From NCBI RefSeq assembly GCF_016583825.1, contig NZ_NRRV01000003.1, positions 91,212 to 155,211 of the forward strand: DNA of 64,000 bases, read 5' to 3'. The notes under the pieces are model-generated. The model was not told the DNA's origin. It searched no databases and saw only the letters and a list, made by a program, of their open reading frames with translations. Made by a program: the position numbers and the translations under genes. The DNA is from Thiohalocapsa halophila (GTDB lineage: Bacteria; Pseudomonadota; Gammaproteobacteria; Chromatiales; Chromatiaceae). Positions 9,078 through 18,650 of the stretch are shown here, one piece after another (the stretch's first letter is position 1; each line of letters starts with the position of its first letter).

Positions 9078-12000
9078 ATGACCATGAAGAACCAGGAGAT
9101 CTATAGCAAGGACCCATTGGCCAATCGGCTGATCAACAACGGCGTCGCCGAGGTCTCGGAAGATCGGTCCCGGGCGGCGCTCGAGATGCTCCGCTACGAG
9201 CTGGAAACCTTCGTCTGCGACGGCGAGTACGCGAAGGGCCTGCGCAAGATCCTGGAGACCTTCCTCACCAACCTGGGCTTTGCCCCCGAGCAAGCCAGTG
9301 TCTGGATCAGCGGCTTCTACGGCAGCGGCAAGACCCATCTGGCGAAGATGCTGCGGGCGCTCTGGGTCGATATCGTCTTCGGCGACGGCGCCACGGCGCG
9401 CAGCATCGCTCGGCTCCCCGCCGAGATCAAAGACCATCTGCGCGAGCTGAGCACCCAGGCGAAGCGCTACGGCGGCCTGCACGCGGCGTCGGGCAAGCTC
9501 GGCTCGGGCGCCGGCAACAACGTGCGCCTTGCCCTGCTCGGCATCGTGTTCAAGTCCGCCGGCCTGCCGGAGAAGTACAACCAGGCGCGCCTGGTGCTTT
9601 GGCTCAAGCGCGAAGGCATCCTCGAAACTGTCGAGAAGACCCTAGAGGGCAAGGGCACGAGCCTGGAGCAGGAGTTGCCGGATCTCTTCGTCTCCGACGA
9701 CCTGCACGCGGCCCTGGTCGCCGCCAAGCCCGAGCTGGCCCCGGACGCCATGAGCGTGGGCGACCGCCTCATCGCCCAGTATCCGGAGGTACAGGATGTC
9801 TCGAACGACGAGATGATCCGCGCTGTCAAGGATGCGCTCACGAACGATAACGGCTTCCCGCTGACCCTCATCGTGCTCGATGAGGTCCAGCAGTTCATCG
9901 GCAACAGCGGCGACCGCGCCTACAGCATCCAGGAGGTGGTCGAGTCCTGCAGCAAGCACTTCGGCGGGCGCCTGCTCTTCGTCGGCACCGGGCAGACCGC
10001 CATGTCCGGCACCCCGTCACTGCAGAAGATCAAGGGCCGCTTCACGGTGCCGGTGCAGCTCTCCGACACGGACGTCGAGGCCGTCATCCGCAAGATCATC
10101 CTGCAGAAGCAGCAGGGCGCGGTTCCCGCGATCCAGACGACCCTGACCGACAACCTCGGCGAGATCTCCCGCCACCTGCGCGGCACCAAGCTGGAGCACA
10201 CCACGCAGGACGAGCACATCATGGTCGCGGACTACCCGCTGCTGCCGGTGCGCCGGCGGTTCTGGGAGAAGGTCCTGCACAAGCTCGACGAGTCCGGCAC
10301 CATCTCCCAGCTCCGCAACCAGCTCCGCATCGTCCACGAGGCCGCGTGCGCCACGGCCCAGCAGCCTCTCGGCCAGGTGGTCTCCGGCGACTTCATCTAC
10401 GACCAGCTCAGCACGGACCTGCTGCAGACCGGGCTGCTCTCACGAGAGGTCTACGACCGCATCGGCAAGCTCGCCGCCGGCGACGCCGACGCGCAGCTCA
10501 AGGCCAGTCTGCTCAAGCTCATCTACCTGATCGGCAAGCTGCCCACCGATCCGATGGCGGACATTGGTCTGCGTGCCACCGAGGACAGCCTGGCGGACCT
10601 GCTGGTCACCGAGCTGGCGGGCGGCTCCAGTGCCCTGCGCAAGCGCATCCCCGGTCTGCTGGATGAGCTCCACAACACCGACGGGCTGGTGATGGCCATC
10701 GCCACCGCCTCGGGCACCGAGTACCGCCTGCAGACCGCCGAGAGCAGCGCCTGGCACGACGAATATCGCAAGCAGGTCTCCGAGCTGTCGTCGAATACCC
10801 AGCGCCTGGAGATGGAGCGTATCGACCTCTTCAAGACCGCCTACCGGGAGGCGCTCAAGGGCGTGCACCTGACCCAGGGGCAGACCAAGGAGGTGCGTAC
10901 CCTCACACCCTGCTACGATGACAGCCTGCCGGCGGACGCCGACAAGCAGATCGTCGCCTGGCTCCGCGACGGCTGGAGCAGCTCCGAGGCCGAGATCAAA
11001 GGCGATGCGCGCAACGCCGGCCCCACCAGCCCGACCATCTTCATCTTCCTGCCGGCCCAGAGCCGCAACGAGCTGCGCTCGGCCATCATCGAGCACAAGG
11101 CCGCCCGGCTCACGTTGGACACACGCGGCGTGCCGGCGACGCCCGAGGGCCAGGATGCCCGCTCCGCCATGGAGACTCGCCGCAACGACGCGGACCGCCG
11201 TATTGCCCAGATCGTCAAGACCGTCGTCGGCGGCGCACAGGTCTATCAAGGCGGCGGCTCGGTCGCGGATGGCAACGACCTGAGCGACAAACTGCAGGCC
11301 GCCGGCGCTGCGTCCGTCGTGCGGCTCTACGGTGACTTCGACACCGCCGACCAGGTGGGCTGGGACAAGGTCATCGAGCGCTCGCGCAAAGGCGAGACCC
11401 AGCCCCTACAGCCCATCAAGCACAGCGCCGACACGGACCAGCACCCGGTCTGCGCCGCCATCCTCAAGCACCTGGGTGCCGGCAAGAAGGGCAGCGACGT
11501 GCGCGAGCACTTCAAGGCACCGCCGTACGGCTGGCCGCAGGATGCCATCGACGGTGCCCTCTATGCCCTGCTCGCCAGCGGCCACGTGCTGGCGCTGAAC
11601 AACCTCGGCAAAGTGGTGGACGCCAAGGGCCTGGAGCGCAAACAAATCACCCAGAGCAGCTTCAAGCCCGAGACCGTCACCATCAGCCCGGTGCAGAAGA
11701 TCCAGATCCGCAAGGTCTTCCAGGCCGCCGGCGTCGGCTGCCAGCCAGGCCAGGAGGTCGACAAGGGGCCGGAGCTGCTGCGTACCCTGCGAGACCTGGC
11801 CAGCAAGGCCGGCGGCGAGGCGCCGAAACCGGCGGTGCCGGACCAAAAGCTGCTCGACGACCTGGGGGCGCTGGCAGGCAACGCCTTGCTCGCCGAGCTG
11901 TACAGCCAGCGCGATACCCTGATCCAGCACAGCAAGGACTGGACAGCCACCGGCGAACAGATCGCGAAACGCTGGCCGACCTGGACCCTCGTTCACGACC

Positions 12001-12542
12001 TCTTGAGCCACGCCAAGGACCTGGGTCCATCCGAGGAGCTGCAGGCAGAGGCCAGGGAGATCGAGCAACAGCGGGCACTGCTCGCCGACCACGACCCGGC
12101 TCAAGCCCTGCTCGACAACACGGTGGACCTGCTGCGCAGCAGTCTCAACCACCACGTCGAGGCGTATCGAAAGACCTACGACGCGGAGATGGCGGCACTG
12201 GATCACGACAGCGATTGGCAGCAGCTGTCACCCGATCAGCGCACCGCGATTCTGGTCAAGCACGGCCTCGACCAGACCGTCTCGGTGGATGCCTCCACCG
12301 CCGAGAGCATCCTCGATGAGCTGGAGCACTGCTCGCTCTCCCAGTGGGCCGACCGCACCCGGGCGCTCAAGAGCCGGTTCGAGCAGGTGCGCCTCGAAGT
12401 CGCCAAGCTATTGGAGCCCAAGGTGCAGCGCGTGGATCTCCCCCGCCGCACGCTGCGGGACGAGGCGGAGCTGGCCGCTTGGCTCAAGGAGGCCGAGGAG
12501 CGCATCCGGGGCAAGCTCAGCGACGGGCCAGTGATGATTTAA
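9078..12542 (+). CDS. brxC: BREX ATP-binding protein BrxC
   Basis: BrxC is the large ATPase of BREX, needed for defence. The product is 1154 residues starting MTMKNQEIYSKDPLANRL at ATG 9078, with CAGGA eight bases upstream; the frame is open upstream through brxB but that is a shadow. Walker A GFYGSGKTHL lies near residue 80 and Walker B LIVLDEVQQFIG near 264, followed by a helical C-terminal half. Length and motifs match BrxC/PglY-type proteins. A toxin-antitoxin pair sits between it and pglX. Confidence 0.92.
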   Translation: MTMKNQEIYSKDPLANRLINNGVAEVSEDRSRAALEMLRYELETFVCDGEYAKGLRKILETFLTNLGFAPEQASVWISGFYGSGKTHLAKMLRALWVDIVFGDGATARSIARLPAEIKDHLRELSTQAKRYGGLHAASGKLGSGAGNNVRLALLGIVFKSAGLPEKYNQARLVLWLKREGILETVEKTLEGKGTSLEQELPDLFVSDDLHAALVAAKPELAPDAMSVGDRLIAQYPEVQDVSNDEMIRAVKDALTNDNGFPLTLIVLDEVQQFIGNSGDRAYSIQEVVESCSKHFGGRLLFVGTGQTAMSGTPSLQKIKGRFTVPVQLSDTDVEAVIRKIILQKQQGAVPAIQTTLTDNLGEISRHLRGTKLEHTTQDEHIMVADYPLLPVRRRFWEKVLHKLDESGTISQLRNQLRIVHEAACATAQQPLGQVVSGDFIYDQLSTDLLQTGLLSREVYDRIGKLAAGDADAQLKASLLKLIYLIGKLPTDPMADIGLRATEDSLADLLVTELAGGSSALRKRIPGLLDELHNTDGLVMAIATASGTEYRLQTAESSAWHDEYRKQVSELSSNTQRLEMERIDLFKTAYREALKGVHLTQGQTKEVRTLTPCYDDSLPADADKQIVAWLRDGWSSSEAEIKGDARNAGPTSPTIFIFLPAQSRNELRSAIIEHKAARLTLDTRGVPATPEGQDARSAMETRRNDADRRIAQIVKTVVGGAQVYQGGGSVADGNDLSDKLQAAGAASVVRLYGDFDTADQVGWDKVIERSRKGETQPLQPIKHSADTDQHPVCAAILKHLGAGKKGSDVREHFKAPPYGWPQDAIDGALYALLASGHVLALNNLGKVVDAKGLERKQITQSSFKPETVTISPVQKIQIRKVFQAAGVGCQPGQEVDKGPELLRTLRDLASKAGGEAPKPAVPDQKLLDDLGALAGNALLAELYSQRDTLIQHSKDWTATGEQIAKRWPTWTLVHDLLSHAKDLGPSEELQAEAREIEQQRALLADHDPAQALLDNTVDLLRSSLNHHVEAYRKTYDAEMAALDHDSDWQQLSPDQRTAILVKHGLDQTVSVDASTAESILDELEHCSLSQWADRTRALKSRFEQVRLEVAKLLEPKVQRVDLPRRTLRDEAELAAWLKEAEERIRGKLSDGPVMI

Positions 12543-12636
12543 GGTCCGCGCCCGGACCCTGCTCTGCCTGCTGTTGCGTGTAACGACCCTGCCACCTAAA
12601 CTGTTGCATGTAACGCAACTACCTGGGGAGGGAGAG

Positions 12637-12861
12637 ATGGCATCCACGCACGTCAACACACGCGTCCAAAAACACCGCGCGGCGCTGCGCAGGGCTGGGC
12701 TGCGTCCGGTGCAGATTTGGGTACCCGATACGCGCCGGGAAGGCTTTGCGGAGGAATGTCGACGACAGTCTCGACTCGCCGCCGAAGCGGATGCTGCGGA
12801 CAGCGACATGCAGCAATGGATGGACGAAGCCCTGACCGACCTGGATGGCTGGTCCGCATGA
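12637..12861 (+). CDS. MazE-like antitoxin (DUF3018 type)
   Basis: This 74-residue acidic protein begins MASTHVNTRVQKHRAALRRA and contains RPVQIWVPDTRREGFAEECR, the pattern of the small antitoxins paired with MazF-type toxins. ATG at 12637 follows a strong GGGAGG/GAGAG ribosome site. Its stop overlaps the toxin start in an ATGA arrangement, so the pair is translationally coupled. It is inserted between brxC and pglX and may stabilise the BREX locus; that role is inference. Confidence 0.85.
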   Translation: MASTHVNTRVQKHRAALRRAGLRPVQIWVPDTRREGFAEECRRQSRLAAEADAADSDMQQWMDEALTDLDGWSA

Positions 12862-13184
12862 CACGTGGCGACCTGGTGACCATCGCCCTACCCGGTGATT
12901 TCGCCAAGCCGCGGCCGGCGTTGATAATCCAGGCCGATCCGTTCCACGAGCATGCCACCCGCACTGTGCTGCCGGTGACCAGCACACTGGTGGCGGCGCC
13001 GCTGTTCCGCATCACGCTCGAGCCCAGCGGGGAAAATGGCCTAACGAAGCCATCTCAGGTGATGGTGGACAAAGCAATGACCGTTAAGCGGGACAAAGTC
13101 GGCCCGGTGCTCGGGCGGATCGATCTCGACAAGCTGGTGGAGATCGAGCGCGCCCTGGCCGTATTTCTGGGCATTGCCAAATAA
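12858..13184 (+). CDS. MazF/PemK-family endoribonuclease toxin
   Basis: The 108-residue product starts MTRGDLVTIALPGDFAKPRP and contains PALIIQAD, VLPVTST and a later GPVLGRID, all standard landmarks of the MazF/PemK fold, which cleaves mRNA at short sequences. It overlaps the antitoxin gene by four bases. The pair lies inside the BREX operon, in the same direction, with no obvious separate terminator. Confidence 0.88.
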   Translation: MTRGDLVTIALPGDFAKPRPALIIQADPFHEHATRTVLPVTSTLVAAPLFRITLEPSGENGLTKPSQVMVDKAMTVKRDKVGPVLGRIDLDKLVEIERALAVFLGIAK

Positions 13185-13296
13185 TCAATGTGCGAATCAC
13201 GGTCCATTGGGCTGCAACCCGCATGTTCACTTCGATTGACGGCCATTGACCACCCGCCGATGATAAGCAGCAAATCACTTGCGTTTTGGTTGCCCC

Positions 13297-13431
13297 ATGC
13301 CTGCCGTCACCATCAAAAACCTGCCGGATGGGCTCTATCAGCGCCTCAAGACCAACGCCCGGGCGCATCATCGCAGCCTCATCGCCGTCGCCTGGGATCT
13401 CGGCACCGGGTGCGGCCTCCGCATAATGTGA
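13297..13431 (+). pseudogene. Truncated FitA-type ribbon-helix-helix antitoxin remnant
   Basis: The reading frame encodes MPAVTIKNLPDGLYQRLK and then NARAHHRSL, the conserved N-terminus of FitA/VapB-like ribbon-helix-helix antitoxins, then loses similarity and stops after 44 residues. The C-terminal half and any partner VapC toxin are absent. It lies between mazF and an inverted repeat, pointing to insertion or deletion in the 13.2-13.8 kb gap. It could still be translated but is probably inactive. Confidence 0.6.
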
Positions 13432-13465
13432 ATCAGATGGTGCCATGTCGCGCAGACGACCCAAG

Positions 13466-13594
13466 AAAAAGAGTTCTCGCGCAGAGACGCAAAGGCGCAG
13501 AGAAGAAGACAAGGAGAAGAGACGAGCACTGGGGGCATCGAGCTGTGCGCGTTCTTCCTTTGCGCCTCTGCGTCTTTGCGCGAGCTTCTTCTTA
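13466..13594. repeat. Imperfect inverted repeat in the gap before pglX
   Basis: The left arm at 13466-13508 (cgcagagacgcaaaggcgca core) is matched in reverse complement by the right arm at 13553-13594 (tgcgcctctgcgtctttgcg core), about 85 percent identical by eye, with a 44-base spacer. Elements with this sequence flavour are dispersed in many bacterial genomes. It could fold into a large hairpin in the leader of pglX. The stretch 13185-13795 otherwise holds only the FitA remnant. Confidence 0.6.
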
Positions 13595-13795
13595 TCGTCC
13601 TTCTGCGCGAGCCTCCGCTTGCCGCATCGCAACGGGTTTCGACATCATTGCGAGGCCGCACTCTCGGCACCCCTCTGTTCACGGCCGACAGCGGTCTACG
13701 CAAGGCATTTCCTGACATTGCGCAGGGGCTCCCGCCCGGAGCCCAACGCGCGCCCGCGCAAGCCCAGCCCGATCCATCACCAAGGAGCTTTCCTC

Positions 13796-16700
13796 ATGGA
13801 CCCCCTCGCCAAACCCCTGCGCAGGCAACTGGAAGAGGCCGTCGTCGACGCCCGCGACACGGCGGAAGAGGCCGCCCGCGCCGCGCTGCTGCACCTCGGC
13901 GTCGCCGACGCGGACGCGCCCAAGCATCTGACCGACGCCGAGCGCGCCCTGCGCCGCCGGCTGCGCGCCCACGGCCGCCAGCTCGGGGATCAGCGCCGTC
14001 CCGACGCGCATCAGGCTATCGACAAGCTGGTGCAGGAGACCGCCTACGAGCACTGGCACCGCATGCTCTTTGCCCGCTTCCTGGCCGAGAACGGCCTGTT
14101 GATGCACCCCGACGGCGTTCCGCTGACCCTGGACGAGTGTAACGAGCTGGCCCGGGACGAGGGCGCCGCGGACGGCTGGGAGCTGGCCGGGCGCTATGCC
14201 TCCCGCATGCTGCCGCAGATCTTCCGCCCGGACAGCCCAGTCCTGGCCCTGACGCTTGCCCCTGAGCACCAGCGCGCCCTGGAGCATCGGCTGGCCGGCC
14301 TGCACCCCGACACCTTCCAGGCCTCCGACAGCCTCGGCTGGGTCTACCAGTTCTGGCAGACCAAGCGCAAAGACGCCGTCAACCGCTCCGAGGTCAAGAT
14401 CGGCGCCGACGAGCTGCCCGCCGTCACCCAGCTCTTCACCGAGCCCTACATGGTCGCCTTCCTGCTCGACAACAGTCTCGGCGCCTGGTGGGCCGCCCGA
14501 CGGCTGAGCGCGGAAGACCTGCGCACCGCCGAGAGCGAGGAGGTGCTGCGCCGCAAGGCCACGATCCCCGGCGTGCCGCTGGAGTACCTGCGCTTCGTCA
14601 AGGACGAGGACGAAACCTGGACCCCCGCCGCCGGCACCTTCGACGCCTGGCCCGAGCACCTCAGCGAGCTGAAGGTCATGGACCCCTGCTGCGGGTCCGG
14701 GCACTTCCTGGTCGCCGCCTTCCAGATGCTCGTACCCATGCGCATGGCACTGGAGGGGCTGAGCGCGCGGGAGGCCGTGGACGCCGTGCTGCGGGAGAAT
14801 CTGCACGGCCTGGAGCTGGACCAGCGCTGCGTCGAGCTTGCTGCATTCGCCCTGGCCCTGACCGCCTGGCGCTGGCCCGATGCTGGCGGCCACCGCCCGT
14901 TGCCAACGCTGAACCTCGCCTGCTCCGGGCTGGGGATTCATGCCAGCAAGGCCGACTGGCTGCAACTGGCCGAAGGCGATGTCGATCTGCAGCATGCGCT
15001 GGAGCGGATCTATGAGCTGTTCCAGGACGCGCCGACGCTGGGCAGCTTGATCGATCCGCGCCGGGCGTTTCGCGATGATGATCTGATCGACCTGGGTCCG
15101 CAGCGGGGCTGGGAACGGGTCGCCCCCCTGGTCGAGCGGGCGCTGGCGTCGGAGGATGAGCAGCAGCGCGAGCTTGGGGTGGTGGCGGCTGGTTTGGCAC
15201 GGGCCGCGCAGTTGCTGGCCGACCGCTACCAGTGCGTCATCACCAACGTGCCCTATCTGACGCGCGGCAAGCAGCAGGAACGGTTGCGGGACTTCTGCGA
15301 GCGCCACCATGCGGAGGCCAAGAACGATTTGGCGACGGTCTTTCTCAAGCGCTGTCTGGGGCTCTGTGTCGAAGGCGGCACCACCAGTGTCGTGCTGCCG
15401 CAGAACTGGCTGTTCCTGACCAGCTACCGGAAGTTGCGCGAGAAGTTGCTGAAGCAGGAGTGCTGGCACCTGCTCGCGCGTTTGGGAGGCGGTGCAGAGG
15501 CATTTGAAAATGGCCCTGGGAATATCACAAATATCTGTATGACTGAGATCAGTAGAGGCAACCCGAAAACCGAATCGGGCGACCTCTTTCGAGATGCGGA
15601 AGGCGGCAGTCTGATGCGTGGGTTGGATGTATCCGAATACCGTAATGCGAGTGAGAAAGCCGACCGTTTGCTGGGTGCAGAGGTCAAAAGTGTCGAGCAA
15701 GTAGCTCAGTTGAGTAACCCGGATAATATTATTTCCTTTGAAATAAGCCCTGATCTGCACCTGCTGGGCGAATACGTCGATTCAATTCAAGGGCTGGGAA
15801 CAAGCGACAACCCGCCTTTCGTTCGATTCTTTTGGGAACTAGAGGATCGGAAAACGGGGTGGGAATGGTTGCAGAGTGCTCCGGATCACTTACTAGAGTA
15901 CCGTGGCCTTCAACTCTTAATTCGCTGGGAAGATGGGAAAGGGTTGTATTATAAACATGCTATGGCTCTTAAGAAAGAGCGCCGCCTCGGTGGCTGGAAA
16001 TCCGGAAAGGAGGCGTGGGGAAGCCTAGGGGTTTCCGTCTCCGAAATGGGAGACTTGCCAGCAACGTATTATTTAGGCACGATGTATGACAATACCGCGC
16101 ACGCCGTGATCCCAAAAAGCAAAGCACATTTAGCGGCTATATGGTGCTTTTTCTATCACAAAGAACTGAGCAATGCTGTCAGGGAAAAATTCCAAAGCCT
16201 CAAAGTAACTAACCACACTCTGAAGAAGGTCCCCTTCGACCTGGACCACTGGTCCCGGGTGGCCGCTGAACAATATCCCAACGGCCTCCCTAACCCCTAC
16301 TCCGACGACCCGACCCAATGGATCTTTCACGGCCACCCCTGCGGCTCGGTCACCTGGGACGAGGAGACCAAATGGACCGCGATTGCACCGAAGCGCACAA
16401 ATGACGCCGTGCTCCAAACCGCCGTCGCCCGCCTGCTTGGCTACCGCTGGCCCGCCGAGACCGACGAGGCAATGGAGCTGTCGGACGAGTCCCGCACCCT
16501 GGTCGCCGAGGCCCGCAAGCTCGAAGCCTTCAGCGACGACGACGGCATTTGCTGCCTGCCCCCCATCCGCGGCGAGCCCGCCGCCCACGAGCGCCTGCTG
16601 CGCCTGCTGGAGGCGGCCTACGCTGACGACTGGAGCGCTGGCACCCTGGGCAAGCTGTTGGCCGAGTCCGGCGCCCAGGGCAAGGGCCTGGACGTCTGGC

Positions 16701-17146
16701 TGCGCGATGCCTTCTTCCAGCAGCACTGCAAGCTGTTCCATCACCGCCCCTTCATCTGGCACATCTGGGACGGGCTCAAGGACGGCTTTGCGGCACTGGT
16801 CAACTACCACAAGCTCGACCGCGCCAACCTGGAGCGGCTGGTCTATACCTACCTGGGCGACTGGATTCGGATGCAGGAGCGCGCCGGCGCCGACGGGCAG
16901 CAGGGCGCCGACGAGCGCCTGGCCGCCGCGAAGGGCCTCAAGGCCAAGCTGGAGGCCATCCTGGAGGGCGAGGCCCCGCTCGACATCTTCGTGCGCTGGA
17001 AGCCCATCAAGCAGCAGCCCATCGGCTGGGAGCCGGATCTCAACGACGGCGTGCGCCTCAACATCCGCCCCTTCATGCTCGCCGACGACGTCAGCAAGAA
17101 GGGCGCCGGCGTACTCCGCGCCAAGCCGGACATCCACTGGAAGTAG
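13796..17146 (+). CDS. pglX: BREX adenine-specific methyltransferase PglX, truncated by an amber codon
   Basis: PglX (BrxX) methylates host DNA at a six-base non-palindromic site in type I BREX. ATG at 13796 has AAGGAG upstream and yields 1116 residues. The SAM-binding motif MDPCCGSGHFLVAAF is near residue 294 and the catalytic motif appears as NVPYL near 484 rather than NPPY, a variant also known in this family. The segment from about 15500 to 16230, roughly residues 570-810, is much AT-richer and uses different codons; this is where target recognition is expected. The frame ends at TAG 17144-17146, but 43 further codons in the same frame encode a typical PglX tail, so this looks like a nonsense mutation. 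Confidence 0.9.
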   Translation: MDPLAKPLRRQLEEAVVDARDTAEEAARAALLHLGVADADAPKHLTDAERALRRRLRAHGRQLGDQRRPDAHQAIDKLVQETAYEHWHRMLFARFLAENGLLMHPDGVPLTLDECNELARDEGAADGWELAGRYASRMLPQIFRPDSPVLALTLAPEHQRALEHRLAGLHPDTFQASDSLGWVYQFWQTKRKDAVNRSEVKIGADELPAVTQLFTEPYMVAFLLDNSLGAWWAARRLSAEDLRTAESEEVLRRKATIPGVPLEYLRFVKDEDETWTPAAGTFDAWPEHLSELKVMDPCCGSGHFLVAAFQMLVPMRMALEGLSAREAVDAVLRENLHGLELDQRCVELAAFALALTAWRWPDAGGHRPLPTLNLACSGLGIHASKADWLQLAEGDVDLQHALERIYELFQDAPTLGSLIDPRRAFRDDDLIDLGPQRGWERVAPLVERALASEDEQQRELGVVAAGLARAAQLLADRYQCVITNVPYLTRGKQQERLRDFCERHHAEAKNDLATVFLKRCLGLCVEGGTTSVVLPQNWLFLTSYRKLREKLLKQECWHLLARLGGGAEAFENGPGNITNICMTEISRGNPKTESGDLFRDAEGGSLMRGLDVSEYRNASEKADRLLGAEVKSVEQVAQLSNPDNIISFEISPDLHLLGEYVDSIQGLGTSDNPPFVRFFWELEDRKTGWEWLQSAPDHLLEYRGLQLLIRWEDGKGLYYKHAMALKKERRLGGWKSGKEAWGSLGVSVSEMGDLPATYYLGTMYDNTAHAVIPKSKAHLAAIWCFFYHKELSNAVREKFQSLKVTNHTLKKVPFDLDHWSRVAAEQYPNGLPNPYSDDPTQWIFHGHPCGSVTWDEETKWTAIAPKRTNDAVLQTAVARLLGYRWPAETDEAMELSDESRTLVAEARKLEAFSDDDGICCLPPIRGEPAAHERLLRLLEAAYADDWSAGTLGKLLAESGAQGKGLDVWLRDAFFQQHCKLFHHRPFIWHIWDGLKDGFAALVNYHKLDRANLERLVYTYLGDWIRMQERAGADGQQGADERLAAAKGLKAKLEAILEGEAPLDIFVRWKPIKQQPIGWEPDLNDGVRLNIRPFMLADDVSKKGAGVLRAKPDIHWK

Positions 17147-17278
17147 GACCGCGGCAAGGACGTCGAGAGCGCCCCCTGGTACCCCGTTTTCCACGGTGAG
17201 CGCATCAACGATCACCACCTGACCCTAGCCGAGAAGCGCGCCGCGCGGCATACGAGCGAACGATCAGGCTCGGCATGA
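17147..17278 (+). pseudogene. pglX: Severed 3' tail of pglX
   Basis: In frame with pglX but after its TAG codon, these 43 codons read DRGKDVESAPWYPVFHGERI then NDHHLTLAEKRAA, ending at TGA 17276-17278. The same tail with most residues identical is encoded at 18760-18894, which shows that it belongs to PglX and that the TAG interrupts the ancestral gene. Amber suppression or a sequence error would restore a product of about 1160 residues. Confidence 0.8.
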
Positions 17279-17351
17279 ACAGCAGCGAAGAGCCGTGATC
17301 CTCAAGAGGTGACACGACACCGCGACCGCCAACCGCGCTGAGTGTCGTGAT

Positions 17352-17387
17352 CTGCAATAACGGGCCATGCCGCGGGCCTTATTGCAG
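17352..17387. promoter_or_regulatory. Palindrome upstream of the Fic gene
   Basis: A perfect 9-bp inverted repeat, ctgcaataa at 17352-17360 and ttattgcag at 17379-17387, lies 46 bases before the Fic start. Its size and place suggest an operator for an autoregulated gene, or a terminator for pglX, although no T-run follows. Nothing else was recognised between 17279 and 17432. Confidence 0.35.
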
Positions 17388-17432
17388 AAAATCGGCACTA
17401 ACCGATAATAAGAGGCCCGCCGGACGTCCCTT

Positions 17433-18650
17433 ATGACGGAATCCAGCAATATGGAGGCCCCTGCGCCTGCTTGGCGTGCTGGCCGCTACGAGCCCCAGCC
17501 GGGCGGACATTCGGCATTCCTGCCGGCGCCATTGCCGCCGAACCCTCCGCTGCGCATCGACACGGGTCTGCTCGGCGCCTTGTCCCGGGCCGACCGGGCG
17601 CTTGGCCGGCTCGACGGGGCCACTGAGACGTTGCCGAATCCCGACCTCTTCGTGTTCATGTATGTGCGTAAGGAGGCGGTCCTGTCGAGCCAGATCGAAG
17701 GCACCCAGGCGTCGCTACTGGACGTGCTCGAGGTCGAGGCCCGCCTCAAGACAGACAATCCCTTCGATGTCGAAGAGGTCATCAACTACGTCGGCGCCAT
17801 CAATCATGGCTTGGCGCGTCTGGCCACGTTGCCGGTTTCGCTAAGGCTGATTCGGGAAGTCCACGAGCACCTCCTCGCTGGCGTGCGTGACAGCCAGCGC
17901 AACCCCGGCGAGTTTCGCCGCGTTCAGAACCACATCGGGCCGCCGGGCTGCAGCCTGGAGCAGGCGCGTTTCGTCCCGCCGCCACCGAGCCGGCTGAATG
18001 AGTGCTTGGCTGAATTGGAGCGGTTCATCCATGCTGAGGATGAGATTCCGGTCCTGATTCGAGTCGGCTTGATCCATGCCCAGTTCGAGACGATCCATCC
18101 ATTCCTCGACGGCAACGGCCGTGTCGGCCGGTTGCTGATTACGCTGCTGCTCTGCGATCGCGAGACCCTGCGTCGCCCACTGCTGTATCTGTCGTACTAC
18201 TTCAAGCGCAACCGCACGGAGTATTACGACCGACTTCAGCGCGTTCGCGATCACGGAGACTGGGAAGGGTGGATCGCCTTCTTTCTGCGCGGCGTCTTCG
18301 AGGTAGCGCAGGAAGCAACCGCCGTGGCCAGGCGTATCGTGCAGATGCGCGAGGCCCACCGGGATGCGCTGATGGCGAGCGTTGGCCGTGCCGCAGGTAG
18401 CGCGCTGCGCGTCCATGAGCAGCTGTTCCATCAGCCCGTCATTACGGTTCAGCAGGTCTCGGATCTGCTCGAGGCGAGCTATAGCAACGCCAATGCGCTG
18501 GTGTCTCAGATGCAGGGCATCGGCATACTCGCCGAGATCACCGGCCAACGCCGCAACCGCCGCTTTGCCTACGCACCCTACCTGGCCCTTTTCGACGACA
18601 ACGAATCCGGCATCCCTGACCTGGCCAAAGGATCGCGTCCTCATGACTGA
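17433..18650 (+). CDS. Fic-domain protein (AMP-transferase type)
   Basis: Fic proteins transfer AMP or similar groups to target proteins. The 405-residue product has the catalytic loop HPFLDGNGRVGRLL near residue 222 (HxFx(D/E)GNGRxxR). An N-terminal inhibitory motif SSQIEGTQAS near residue 86 marks a class II Fic protein that controls itself. A helix-turn-helix-like C-terminus follows (about 330-390). It lies between pglX and the duplicated pglX tail, inside the BREX operon and co-directional. Its role in defence is unknown; toxin-like or regulatory functions are possible. Confidence 0.88.
   Translation: MTESSNMEAPAPAWRAGRYEPQPGGHSAFLPAPLPPNPPLRIDTGLLGALSRADRALGRLDGATETLPNPDLFVFMYVRKEAVLSSQIEGTQASLLDVLEVEARLKTDNPFDVEEVINYVGAINHGLARLATLPVSLRLIREVHEHLLAGVRDSQRNPGEFRRVQNHIGPPGCSLEQARFVPPPPSRLNECLAELERFIHAEDEIPVLIRVGLIHAQFETIHPFLDGNGRVGRLLITLLLCDRETLRRPLLYLSYYFKRNRTEYYDRLQRVRDHGDWEGWIAFFLRGVFEVAQEATAVARRIVQMREAHRDALMASVGRAAGSALRVHEQLFHQPVITVQQVSDLLEASYSNANALVSQMQGIGILAEITGQRRNRRFAYAPYLALFDDNESGIPDLAKGSRPHD

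Noticed and set aside
13466..13594. Possible CRISPR-like repeat array before pglX
   Set aside because: There are only two arms, in inverted orientation, with no regular spacing; it is a dispersed inverted repeat.
13679..15760. A 693-codon open frame on the minus strand
   Set aside because: It is a shadow of pglX; high GC and codon bias keep the opposite strand open. The plus frame has clear methyltransferase motifs.
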